Source: UBA993 sp964436815
GTDB taxonomy: Bacteria; Bacillota; Dethiobacteria; DTU022
Length of the DNA: 46,523 nucleotides
Direction: 5' to 3'
NCBI GenBank assembly: GCA_964436815.1
Contig: CAYTER010000014.1
Span: forward strand, 1-46,523
The translations under genes and the position numbers were made by a program. The notes under the pieces are model-generated. The model did no database searches, was not told the DNA's origin, and saw only the letters and a program-made list of their open reading frames with translations. Of the stretch, positions 8,742 to 17,067 are shown piece by piece (positions within the stretch are counted from its first letter, which is position 1; the number at the start of each line of letters is the position of its first letter).

Positions 8742-10014
8742 CACTTTTCCCCCTTATCAACACTGCCCTGGCATGGGCTTCCAGCCCTTCCGCCCTGGCC
8801 AGCTCGGCAATCTTAGCTGCAGATTTCTTCAGTTTTTCTTCATTATAATAAAGGATCTGCTGTCTTTTCAGGTAATCATCAACCCCAAGAGCCGATGCAT
8901 AGCGGGCTGCCGCACCGGTTGGCAAAACGTGGTTTGCTCCGGCCCAGTAATCACCAAGCGGTTCGGGAGTCCAGGCTCCGATGAACACTGAACCGGCGCT
9001 GGTTATTTGGTCAAGAAAGCTCAGCGCATCTTTTAAGTGCAGCTCCAGATGCTCCGGGGCAATGCTGTTGACAATCGGCCAGGCTTCACTTAACTCAGAA
9101 ATGATCATTATCGCCCCCTGATCCTTAAGGGAGCGACGGGCAATTTCACTGCGTGGCAGTGAAAGCAGCTGCTCTTCAAGCTCTTCGATCACCCGGTAGG
9201 CCAAATTTTCAGAAGGGGTGATCAGGATCGCCCTTGATAAAGGATCGTGTTCAGCCTGGGATAATAAATCGGCGGCGATAAATGAAGCTTTGGCATCAGC
9301 ATCGGCAACAATTACAATCTCGCTGGGGCCGGCAAGCATATCGATGCCGACCTGCCCGAAAAGTTCTTTCTTGGCCAGGGTCACGTAAATATTGCCGGGC
9401 CCGACGATTTTATCCACCCGGGGAACCGTTTCAGTTCCGTAGGCCAGCGCGGCAATGGCCTGTGCCCCTCCGATTTTATAAACCTCAGTTACTCCTGCCA
9501 GGGAAGAGGCCGCCAGGGTAAGCGGGTTTACCTCTCCCATATGGTTGGCGGGTGTGCAAATGCAAACCTCTTTCACACCGGCCACCATGGCTGGTATTAC
9601 CGTCATCAGCACCGAAGAAGGGTAAGCGGCTGTTCCACCGGGAACATAGGCGCCAACCCTGTTTAAAGGCAAAAAACGCTGCCCGACCAATGTTTCGGAA
9701 TCTTCATCGTACCAATCTCTCCGCAGCTGACGCCGGTGAAATTTTTCGATATTAGCGGCCGCTTCGCCCATAATCTTCAACAGATCTGGATCTACCTTAT
9801 GCTGCGCTTCTTCAAACTCTACCGGGCTTACTTTAAAATTTTCGAGCCTGACCCGGTCAAATTCGAGAGTATATTTCCTCAGGGCGCTGTCACCGTTTTC
9901 CCTTACGCCTGCAATAATCATGTTTACCTGCGCTCCAAGATCCGCGGTATAATCTGCAGTTGAGCCGGTGCGTTTATTTAGATATTGTTCAAAGGAACAT
10001 ACGGGTATAGGCAT
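8719..10014 (-). CDS. hisD: Histidinol dehydrogenase
   Basis: HisD (431 residues) oxidises histidinol to histidine in two NAD-dependent steps. PGGTAAYPSSVLM and KIVGPGNIYVTLAKKELFG are family signatures, and the zinc-site SQAEHDP together with the C-terminal DDYLKRQQ and EAHARAV segments are present. AGGAG lies 7 bases before the ATG. It is the first gene of the his run and has its own promoter just upstream. Confidence 0.96.
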   Translation of the reverse strand: MPIPVCSFEQYLNKRTGSTADYTADLGAQVNMIIAGVRENGDSALRKYTLEFDRVRLENFKVSPVEFEEAQHKVDPDLLKIMGEAAANIEKFHRRQLRRDWYDEDSETLVGQRFLPLNRVGAYVPGGTAAYPSSVLMTVIPAMVAGVKEVCICTPANHMGEVNPLTLAASSLAGVTEVYKIGGAQAIAALAYGTETVPRVDKIVGPGNIYVTLAKKELFGQVGIDMLAGPSEIVIVADADAKASFIAADLLSQAEHDPLSRAILITPSENLAYRVIEELEEQLLSLPRSEIARRSLKDQGAIMIISELSEAWPIVNSIAPEHLELHLKDALSFLDQITSAGSVFIGAWTPEPLGDYWAGANHVLPTGAAARYASALGVDDYLKRQQILYYNEEKLKKSAAKIAELARAEGLEAHARAVLIRGKSDESPGKG

Positions 10015-10073
10015 CTATATTCTCCTGACCTGAACCGAAAAATTGGGAGAGCAATGCTGGAAATAACAGCCAT

Positions 10074-10102
10074 ATATTAACATAATGCCGGTGGAGCGTC
10101 AA
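10074..10102 (-). promoter_or_regulatory. Sigma-A-type promoter of the hisD operon
   Basis: Read on the minus strand, TTGACG (plus 10097-10102) and TAATAT (plus 10074-10079) are separated by exactly 17 bases. The predicted transcription start is about 50 bases before the hisD ATG. It lies in the 118-base gap after aroA, so the long hisD-to-recJ run can be expressed independently of aroA. Confidence 0.7.
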
Positions 10103-10132
10103 TTTCTTCAGTATAAGATGGCGATCAACGAG

Positions 10133-11413
10133 TTAAAACCTTACCAGCGATCTCAGATGAGCCATGAAATCCGGATAGGAAATACTGATCGCTTCGGCGC
10201 CGGAAATCTTGGTGTCGCCTGAAGCTGCCAGACCGGCAACAGCAAGAGACATGGCAATCCGGTGATCACCGCGGGAATCCACTGCTGCACCTTTCAGGTC
10301 AGCTCCACCATCAATGATCATTCCGTCTTCAGTTTCAGTAATTTGTACTCCCATCTTTCGCAGTTCTCCACTCAAAGCGGAAATACGGTCTGTTTCCTTA
10401 ACCCTCAGTTCCCCGGCATCGCGAATTACAGTGCGCCCCTCCGCCATTGCTGCTGCTACTGCCAGGACCGGAAGCTCATCGATCAACCGCGGGATCATGC
10501 TGCCGCACAGTTCGATTCCTTTTAGCTTTACACCGCTTCTGACCCTGATATCAGCAACCGGTTCCATACCCCACAATCTTTTATTCTTAAGCTCAATATC
10601 GGCGCCCATCTGCTGCAGGGCTTCGATTATACCGGCGCGGGTCTGATTAATTCCCACATCTTTAAGCACTACCCGGGAGCCGGGCACAATAGCGCCCGCG
10701 ACCATGAAAAATGCTGCAGCGGAAATATCTCCCGGGACAATAACCTTGCGCCCTTTTAATTCTGAATGGCCATCAATCGTTACCCGGCAGCCCCCGTATT
10801 CAATCCCGGCGCCAAAGGAATCGAGCATCAGCTCTGTATGATTGCGGCTGGGTGCCGGTTCGATAACGCTAGTCTGCCCTGCGGCGAAAAGTCCGGCCAG
10901 CAGAATTGCCGACTTGACCTGGGCGCTCGCCTGGGGCGTCTGAAAAGTTATCGGTTTTAAAGAGCCTCCGTTAATGGTCAGTGGCAGGCGATCGTTTTCG
11001 CCCGTAAACTGCGCACCCATCAGGCTGAGCGGTTCGATTACCCGTTTCATCGGGCGCCTGCAAAGTGATTGATCGCCGATAATCATTGTTGTAAAAGGCT
11101 GGCCGGCCAGCATGCCGAGCAGCAGGCGTGCGGTTGTCCCTGAGTTGCCGGCATACAAAGGTTCACCTGCCTGCTGGAAATTCTTTTTTCGCCCCTTGAT
11201 TACCAGCTGTCCTTTATTCCCGGTAATAGAAACCCCGAGCGCACGCAGGCAGCTGATCGTGGAAAGGCAATCTTCAGCATCGAGAAAGCCACTTACTTCT
11301 GTGACTCCTTCGGCCAAAGCGCCGAGCATTGCAGCCCGGTGGCTTATAGATTTATCCCCCGGAACATAAAGTTCTCCCCGCATCTTTACCGGGGCTGAAA
11401 TGATGATCTGCAT
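10133..11413 (-). CDS. aroA: 3-phosphoshikimate 1-carboxyvinyltransferase (EPSP synthase)
   Basis: AroA (426 residues) joins shikimate 3-phosphate and PEP. The motifs PGDKSISHRAAMLGALAEG, GNSGTTARLLLGML, DELPVLAVAAAMAEG, ELRVKETDRI and DHRIAMSLAVAG cover the two-lobed active site. The length is normal. GGAGGAGG precedes the ATG. The three aro genes here are split between this single gene and the aroC-aroB pair in the next transcript. Confidence 0.96.
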   Translation of the reverse strand: MQIIISAPVKMRGELYVPGDKSISHRAAMLGALAEGVTEVSGFLDAEDCLSTISCLRALGVSITGNKGQLVIKGRKKNFQQAGEPLYAGNSGTTARLLLGMLAGQPFTTMIIGDQSLCRRPMKRVIEPLSLMGAQFTGENDRLPLTINGGSLKPITFQTPQASAQVKSAILLAGLFAAGQTSVIEPAPSRNHTELMLDSFGAGIEYGGCRVTIDGHSELKGRKVIVPGDISAAAFFMVAGAIVPGSRVVLKDVGINQTRAGIIEALQQMGADIELKNKRLWGMEPVADIRVRSGVKLKGIELCGSMIPRLIDELPVLAVAAAMAEGRTVIRDAGELRVKETDRISALSGELRKMGVQITETEDGMIIDGGADLKGAAVDSRGDHRIAMSLAVAGLAASGDTKISGAEAISISYPDFMAHLRSLVRF

Positions 11414-11431
11414 TGCTGCCTCCTCCGCGAG

Positions 11432-11465
11432 TTGGATCCACTTTCCTGCGCCGTAGTGGATCCAA
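11432..11465. repeat. 11-bp perfect inverted repeat in the aroA leader
   Basis: TTGGATCCACT (11432-11442) and AGTGGATCCAA (11455-11465) are exact reverse complements separated by 12 bases. The repeat lies in the predicted 5' leader of aroA, about 8 bases before its Shine-Dalgarno. No run of T follows on either strand, so it is not an ordinary terminator. It could be an operator or an mRNA leader hairpin. Confidence 0.75.
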
Positions 11466-11504
11466 GGGCGCTGCTATTAAACCTGAACGGTTTAGATGAT
11501 GTGG

Positions 11505-11510
11505 TATAAT
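11505..11510 (+). promoter_or_regulatory. Extended -10 promoter for the P-loop/Asp23-like gene
   Basis: TGGTATAAT is a perfect -10 hexamer (11505-11510) with the extended TGn element. No good -35 is visible at the right spacing. A start near 11517 would put the ATG at 11496 upstream of the transcript, supporting the GTG at 11571 as the true start codon. Confidence 0.55.
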
Positions 11511-11537
11511 AATAAAACGGTTTACGGCCGGGCGCAA
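11509..11537 (-). promoter_or_regulatory. Promoter of aroA, overlapping the divergent promoter
   Basis: On the minus strand TTGCGC (plus 11532-11537) and TATTAT (plus 11509-11514) are 17 bases apart. Its -10 overlaps the -10 of the plus-strand promoter, so the two polymerases would compete. The leader to the aroA ATG would be about 90 bases and includes the 11-bp inverted repeat. Confidence 0.5.
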
Positions 11538-11570
11538 GTAGCTCAAACTGATCATCCTGGAGTGGATAAA

Positions 11571-12443
11571 GTGGAAATTTATGCCCTGATTGGACACAGC
11601 GGAACAGGTAAAAGTCATCAGGCTCCGATATTGGCTAAGCAGTACAACATTGAATATATTATAGACGACGGGCTGCTGATCAAAAGCAATGATATTTTAG
11701 CCGGCCGATCGGCCAAACGGGAAAACACCCGCTTTGGAGCTATTAAACGAGCCCTTTTTAAAGATCCCGATCATGCTCAGCAGGTAAAGGAAAAACTGGC
11801 AGAGGTTAAACCCGGCCGCCTGCTAATCCTTTCCACTTCGAGACGGATGTCTGATGTTATCGCCCAAAACCTTGGACTGGAAAACCCGTCCTACTACTTT
11901 ACAATCGAAGAGGTTTCCGACCCGGAATCGATCCAAGCTGCCTTGACGGTCAGGGCTACAGAAAACAGGCACGTTATACCGTTGCCGACTTTTGCCATTA
12001 AAAAAGAATTTCCGGGATATATCATCGATCCGCTGCGTTCTTTCTTCAGCCTGCCCCAATTGCCCCCCGGTTCCCCGGTCGAACGTTCGGTTATCCGGCC
12101 AATCTACAGCACCCTGGGCAGCTTCTACATCGCTGAGCATGTAATTCTTGAGCTGATCGAATATATTGCCCTGCAGGTGCAGGGAGTGTACCAGATCCTT
12201 CACGTAAACTTAGAAAACGGCCAAAGCAAGGTTCTCCTGCACCTTGATTTGGCTCTGGACCTGAGTAAAATCCCGGATCGGAGAATTGATCTGCTTTTAA
12301 GGGAAGTCCAGCGGCACTTAAAAGAAGAGCTTGAGTATCAAACAGGTTTCTACCTCGACCAGGTAAATGTCAATGCCAAGAAAATGTACCTGGATACTCC
12401 TAAAGGGAAAACCGCACAAAAGAACAGCAACAAATCGAATTAA
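11571..12443 (+). CDS. P-loop protein with Asp23-like C-terminal domain
   Basis: I do not recognise a named gene. The 290-residue protein starts MEIYALIGHSGTGKSHQ, a Walker A loop at about residues 8-15. The first 150 residues look like a small nucleotide-binding domain. From about residue 170 the pattern changes to GSFYIAEHVILELIEYIALQ, a Gly-Val turn, alternating beta strands, then LKEELEYQTGFYLDQVNVNAKKM. This resembles the Asp23/Gls24 envelope-stress domain with its closing TG..V..VNV. The GTG at 11571 is chosen over an ATG at 11496 because GGAG is 8 bases upstream and a promoter falls between them. It stands alone, divergent from aroA and convergent with fdhD. The ligand and role are unknown. 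Confidence 0.7.
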   Translation: MEIYALIGHSGTGKSHQAPILAKQYNIEYIIDDGLLIKSNDILAGRSAKRENTRFGAIKRALFKDPDHAQQVKEKLAEVKPGRLLILSTSRRMSDVIAQNLGLENPSYYFTIEEVSDPESIQAALTVRATENRHVIPLPTFAIKKEFPGYIIDPLRSFFSLPQLPPGSPVERSVIRPIYSTLGSFYIAEHVILELIEYIALQVQGVYQILHVNLENGQSKVLLHLDLALDLSKIPDRRIDLLLREVQRHLKEELEYQTGFYLDQVNVNAKKMYLDTPKGKTAQKNSNKSN

Positions 12444-12459
12444 TTTAAAAGTTCAGGTA

Positions 12460-13242
12460 TCAGATAATACGCCAGGGGTGGCTGTAGAGGTTCATCCGCC
12501 GGCCGCGTGCAAAACCGATTAAGGTGATATTTAAAGCTTCGGCCAGTTCAATACATAAAGATGTGGGCGCAGCGCGCGAGATGATCACCTGAATTCCAAG
12601 CTTGGCCGCCTTTAAAAGAATCTCTGAACTAAGCCGCCCACTCGACACCAGCATCTTGTCTTCAGTTGGAATACCGCTGAGCAGACATTTTCCGATTATT
12701 TTATCAACTGCGTTGTGGCGCCCGATGTCTTCAAAGAAGCAGATGATTTTTTCACTGTCAGTCAGGGCGGCGCTGTGCACCCCCCCGGTAGTTTTAAAGA
12801 GTATTGCTTTTTTTTGCAGTTCGCCGACCAGTGCCAAAACCTGATCAGCTTTAACCTGCATCCTGCCGGACAGCGGATTGCTGCGCAGCGAGTCAAGGAC
12901 ATTGTAGAAAATAGTCCCTTTACCACAGCCGGAAGTGATCGTCCGCTTGCCGTGCAGTTTTTCCTCGAGGGTTTTTAGATTCTTAAGCTCTACCTCTACC
13001 AGGCCTTCTTCCCTGATCCGGATCGAGAGCAAATCTTCATTTGAAGCAATAAAGCCTTCGCTGCATAAAAAGCCCAGGGCCAGGCAATCTAGTTCCTCCG
13101 GTGTGCAAAGCAGGGTCACCAGCTCACTGCCGTTAAGATAAATCGTTACCGGCGCCTCGATCACTACCTGGTCGGTCTGCTCTACCTGCCGCTGATTTTC
13201 AATCCTGATGATCCTGACTTCACTTGTCCGCTGATCCGTCAC
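12460..13242 (-). CDS. fdhD: Formate dehydrogenase accessory sulfurtransferase FdhD
   Basis: FdhD (260 residues) carries sulfur to the molybdenum or tungsten cofactor of formate dehydrogenase. It has ALGFLCSEGFI, the active-site loop RTITSGCGKG (Cys106), FEDIGRHNAVDKIIG and SSGRLSSEILLKAAKLG. The loop has one cysteine where E. coli FdhD has two; this form also occurs in the family to my knowledge. The GTG at 13242 has AGAGGA 7 bases upstream and follows the glucosidase stop, so the longer frame from 13314 is rejected. It ends the nuoE-nuoF-fdhA-bgl-fdhD run. Confidence 0.9.
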   Translation of the reverse strand: MTDQRTSEVRIIRIENQRQVEQTDQVVIEAPVTIYLNGSELVTLLCTPEELDCLALGFLCSEGFIASNEDLLSIRIREEGLVEVELKNLKTLEEKLHGKRTITSGCGKGTIFYNVLDSLRSNPLSGRMQVKADQVLALVGELQKKAILFKTTGGVHSAALTDSEKIICFFEDIGRHNAVDKIIGKCLLSGIPTEDKMLVSSGRLSSEILLKAAKLGIQVIISRAAPTSLCIELAEALNITLIGFARGRRMNLYSHPWRII

Positions 13243-13264
13243 TGACCGTTCCTCTGCCTTCTGC

Positions 13265-14617
13265 CTAAAAATCAAGCCCGTTGCGGGAGATGACCTCTTT
13301 ATACCAGTGGGCACTGTTCTTCAGGTACCGTTTTTGGTTTTCAAAATCAACATAGACCAAGCCAAAACGCTTACTATAACCAAAAGCCCACTCAAAATTA
13401 TCGAGCAGCGTCCAAACAAAATAGCCCTTCAGCGGGACCCCTTTCTCCATCGCTTTCCAGGATTCGTACAGATAAGTCTGAAGGTAGTTAATGCGGCGCG
13501 GGTCGTCCACCTCACCCCGGGCGTTAAGCTGATCAGGGAAAGCGGCGCCATTCTCAGTTACATAGAGCGGAATTGGCCCGTAATCCCGATTAACCCGGAT
13601 CAGCAACTCAGACAACCCCTCGGGATAAACTTCCCAGCCCATCTCGGTGTATTCCCGGTCGGGAGGGTTAATCGGGTTGCCCATGAAATCATCAGCCGAG
13701 CCGGTCGCTTCAACCAAAATTCTGGTATAGTTGTTGATCCCCAGAAAATCAATTGGTTCGGCGATAATTTTTGCATCCTCCTCTTCCTGGAGGGGCATTT
13801 CAAAAAGCCGCGAGAAGATTTCAACCATATCCTCAGGATAGCTGCCTCTAAAAATCGGATCAAGATACCAGCGATTCATAAAACCGTCAGAACGATGCGC
13901 GGCTTCCCGGTCGGCAGGGGAATCAGAGTTGGGCTGGATTGGAGCCAGGTTCAGGGTGATGCCAATCTGTTCATCGCCCCGTGCTGATTCGCGAAATGAC
14001 CTGACTGCCAGCCCATGGCCCAGCAGCAGGTGGTGTCCCACCTTCAGGGCAGTGCTGAAATCGGTCACCCCCGGGGCGTGAACACCAAAAGCATGGCCGA
14101 GGTAGGCTACCACCCACGGTTCGTTAAGGGTGATCCACAGATCGACCGGCAGATCAAGGTTCTGAAAAAGATAAGCGGCATATTCCTGAAAATAGCCGGC
14201 GGTGTCACGGTTGCTCCAGCCGCCTTTATCCTCTAAACGCTGGGGCAGATCCCAGTGGTAGAGGGTAGCAGCCGGTTTGATCCTGTTTTTATGGAGCTCG
14301 TCTACCAGGCGGCGGTAAAAGTCAAGCCCCTTTTCATTGGGCCGGCCACCGCCTGCAGGAAAGATTCGCGGCCAGGAAATTGAAAAACGGTAGGAATTAA
14401 GGCCCAGTCCGGCCATCAGTTTAATGTCTTCCGGGTAGCGCCGATAATGGTCACAGGCGATATCACCGGTTTGATTATCCCATATTCTGCCGGGAGTATG
14501 TGAAAAGCGATCCCAGATCGATTCGCCTTTGCCATCTGCATCAGGAGAACCCTCAATCTGGTAGGATGCTGTGGCTGCACCCCATAAAAACCCTTGCGGG
14601 AAAAGATATCTGGCCAA
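13265..14617 (-). CDS. GH1 family beta-glucosidase
   Basis: The 450-residue protein is a complete glycoside hydrolase family 1 enzyme. It opens LFPQGFLWGAATASYQIEG, has the acid/base Glu166 in TLNEPW and the nucleophile Glu355 in YVTENG, plus the aglycone-site LLDNFEWAFGYSKRFGLV. There is no signal peptide, so it is cytoplasmic and likely splits imported beta-glucosides. The start is TTG with GGAGG 8 bases upstream. It lies between fdhA (20 bases) and fdhD (22 bases), an odd place for a sugar hydrolase; no sugar transporter is near. Confidence 0.93.
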   Translation of the reverse strand: MARYLFPQGFLWGAATASYQIEGSPDADGKGESIWDRFSHTPGRIWDNQTGDIACDHYRRYPEDIKLMAGLGLNSYRFSISWPRIFPAGGGRPNEKGLDFYRRLVDELHKNRIKPAATLYHWDLPQRLEDKGGWSNRDTAGYFQEYAAYLFQNLDLPVDLWITLNEPWVVAYLGHAFGVHAPGVTDFSTALKVGHHLLLGHGLAVRSFRESARGDEQIGITLNLAPIQPNSDSPADREAAHRSDGFMNRWYLDPIFRGSYPEDMVEIFSRLFEMPLQEEEDAKIIAEPIDFLGINNYTRILVEATGSADDFMGNPINPPDREYTEMGWEVYPEGLSELLIRVNRDYGPIPLYVTENGAAFPDQLNARGEVDDPRRINYLQTYLYESWKAMEKGVPLKGYFVWTLLDNFEWAFGYSKRFGLVYVDFENQKRYLKNSAHWYKEVISRNGLDF

Positions 14618-14637
14618 GTTAAATTCCTCCCGTCAGA

Positions 14638-17067
14638 TCAAAATCTTAAATTGCGGATCACCGAACGGTGACGCATGCTGTCGCTCAGGCAGCCGCAACC
14701 TGCGTCTTTTTCCCCTTCTGCATGCAAATGGCTGTGTGAAGCGGCTTTAACAACCGGTAATTTAAGGTTAATCGGGGTAAAAAGCCCCAACCCGCGCAGG
14801 AAACGCCCTTCGTAAAGATACTTCGATCCCGGGTGTTCATGATGCGGACAGGGCCACTGCAGCCCAACTTCAGCTATCCGCTCATAAGAAATCCCGCCGT
14901 ATTGTGGTGTAAGAGCAGCAATCTCGGCAAAGATATCCTCGGGACCGTCATATTCCCATTCAAAGCCCAGCCATCCTGCCAATTCAGCGATAATCTCCCA
15001 GTTGGCATGTGCCTCTCCGGGTGGTTTGACCGCTGCCCGGTTAAGCTGCACCCGGCGTCCGACGTTGGTATAGGTCCCGGTTCTCTCGGCAAATCCGGCT
15101 GCGGGTAAAACCACATCGGCCAGCATTGCTGTTTCCGTCATGAACAGCTCCTGGACTACCAGGAAGTCAAGCTGCTTTAAAATAGAAGCCGCCGCCTCAT
15201 GGTTTTCACCGCAGGCCGCCGGATTTTCAGCCATGATCAGCATCGCTTTAATCTTTGTGTTGACGTTGTAATCAAAAAGCTCTGCTGCCGATAATCCGGG
15301 CTGCTCTCGGATTTCCACCTGCCAGGCCCGGGAGAATTTATCCCGCACTGACCGGACTTTAAGGGACTGATAGCCCGTTAATACGGAAGGCATTGCGCCC
15401 ATGTCCGCACAGCCCTGCAGGTTATTTTCGCTATAAGGCAGGTAGAGACCACACCTTTCACGTCCCACATTACCGGTCAGCAGAGCCAGATTGGCCAGGG
15501 CTAAAACCAGCTGGCTGTCGCCGGCCTGTTCACTGCCCCCGGCATTGGAAACGATAGCCGATCTCCCGGCTGTAGCGAAATTACGGGCTGCAGAGCGAAG
15601 CTGATCTTCTGTTATCCCGGTTATCTCCAACGCCCGGCTGATGACGGAGGAATCAAAAGAGTTCCTGTATGCTTCAAATCCCTCTGTCCGCTTGTTGATA
15701 AAAGATTGATCATGAAGGCCTTCTTCTAAAATAACCGCAGCCAGGGCATTGATTAAAAAGACGGCGCTGCCCGGCTTAATCGCCAGATGAAGCCCGGTCA
15801 GCTCGGCCAGGCCGGTTTCTTCCGACTGAGCTGTAATCAGGCGGGCGCCACGCCTGACCGCTTCACGAATCCGGTAACCAATGATCGGATGAGTTTTCAG
15901 CGGATCAGCTTCGACCACTATGATTGCATCTGTTAAAACCAGTTCTTCCATGCTATTGGTCATCGTCGCCCCACCGAAGGCTTTCATCATACCCTCTACC
16001 GCCGGGGCGTGACAATGACGGCTGTAACTGTCGACATTATTACTGCCGAGGGTGCGGATCAGCTTCTGGAAAAGATAACTCTCTTCATTGCTCGCTTTTG
16101 GCGAGCAGAGACCCATGATCGAATCCGGACCATGACGTCTGATCACTTCTTCCAGATTATCAACGATCAACCCTAAGGCTTCTTCCCAGCTTACGGCCAC
16201 AAAAACCCCTTCCGATTTGACTAACGGGGTGGTCAGGCGTTCCTGGTTTTGCAGGTAATCCCAGCCAAACTTGCCGCGGGCGCAAAGATGTCCCCGGTTA
16301 ACGGGACTTTTCCTGTCTGGCTGAACATCGATTACCATGCCGTTTCTGACCTGCAGGATAATACCACAGCCGACGCCGCAGTAGGGACAGACGCCCCTGA
16401 CTTTTTCGACCTGCCAAAAGCGGCCTTTTCCGACCGTGGTTTTTGGGATTAGAGCGCCAACCGGGCAGCTGTCGATGCATAAGCCGCAAAATACACAGGT
16501 GGAATCTTCAATTTTATCTTCATAGGCAGGGCCAACATTGGTCACAAAGCCGCGCTTGGTAAAATCGATCGCGCCTGCTCCGACAATTTCCTGGCATTTT
16601 CCGACACAGATCCCGCAAAGGATACATTTGTTCATATCGCGGATAAAGAAGTCATTGCTTTCATCAAAAGGCAGATCTTTTACCTCGCCGACATACTCGC
16701 TGTCAGTAACGCCATAGCGGTAACAATAATCCTGAAGCTTGCAGCTTCCGGTCCTTTCGCAGGTAATACAAACCAGGGGATGATTGGCTATCAGCAGGCT
16801 TAGGATCGCCCTGCGGGCGCTGACAACCCTCTCTGATTCAGTGTAAACGACCATGCCCGGGGCAACGGGAGTAACGCAGGAGGCAATCAGGGCTTTTGCT
16901 TTTTCAACCTCGACAAGACAAAGCCGGCAGGCTCCGTTCGGAGGCAGTTCGGGATCATAACAAAGTGTGGGAATGTCGATCCCCAGTTCTCTGGCTGCCG
17001 ACAGGATTGTTGTCCCTGCAGTAACCTCGATCTCAGTTCCGTCAATGGTTAGCTTAACTGCTGACAT
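14638..17067 (-). CDS. fdhA: NuoG-type formate dehydrogenase catalytic subunit, C-terminally short
   Basis: This 809-residue protein has, in order: a [2Fe-2S] domain (Cys36, 47, 50, 64); the His-Cys3 cluster motif of NuoG (His96, Cys100, 103, 109); two [4Fe-4S] sites (Cys148-158 and 191-201); and a molybdopterin oxidoreductase domain with its own cluster (Cys227, 230, 234, 262). Cys352-His353 in SRHCHAPAVEG aligns with the Sec-His pair of E. coli FdhF, pointing to a Cys-type formate dehydrogenase. The usual C-terminal molybdopterin-dinucleotide-binding domain is absent: after LFTPINLKLPV the protein ends in a short His/Cys-containing tail (SHSHLHAEGEKDAGCGC). It overlaps nuoF by 14 bases. A related MopB oxidoreductase remains possible. 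Confidence 0.85.
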   Translation of the reverse strand: MSAVKLTIDGTEIEVTAGTTILSAARELGIDIPTLCYDPELPPNGACRLCLVEVEKAKALIASCVTPVAPGMVVYTESERVVSARRAILSLLIANHPLVCITCERTGSCKLQDYCYRYGVTDSEYVGEVKDLPFDESNDFFIRDMNKCILCGICVGKCQEIVGAGAIDFTKRGFVTNVGPAYEDKIEDSTCVFCGLCIDSCPVGALIPKTTVGKGRFWQVEKVRGVCPYCGVGCGIILQVRNGMVIDVQPDRKSPVNRGHLCARGKFGWDYLQNQERLTTPLVKSEGVFVAVSWEEALGLIVDNLEEVIRRHGPDSIMGLCSPKASNEESYLFQKLIRTLGSNNVDSYSRHCHAPAVEGMMKAFGGATMTNSMEELVLTDAIIVVEADPLKTHPIIGYRIREAVRRGARLITAQSEETGLAELTGLHLAIKPGSAVFLINALAAVILEEGLHDQSFINKRTEGFEAYRNSFDSSVISRALEITGITEDQLRSAARNFATAGRSAIVSNAGGSEQAGDSQLVLALANLALLTGNVGRERCGLYLPYSENNLQGCADMGAMPSVLTGYQSLKVRSVRDKFSRAWQVEIREQPGLSAAELFDYNVNTKIKAMLIMAENPAACGENHEAAASILKQLDFLVVQELFMTETAMLADVVLPAAGFAERTGTYTNVGRRVQLNRAAVKPPGEAHANWEIIAELAGWLGFEWEYDGPEDIFAEIAALTPQYGGISYERIAEVGLQWPCPHHEHPGSKYLYEGRFLRGLGLFTPINLKLPVVKAASHSHLHAEGEKDAGCGCLSDSMRHRSVIRNLRF

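Noticed and set aside
14638..14800. Frameshift as the cause of the short FdhA
   Set aside because: Other minus-strand frames here do not encode the missing domain and the next gene starts 20 bases on, so a simple frameshift cannot explain it.
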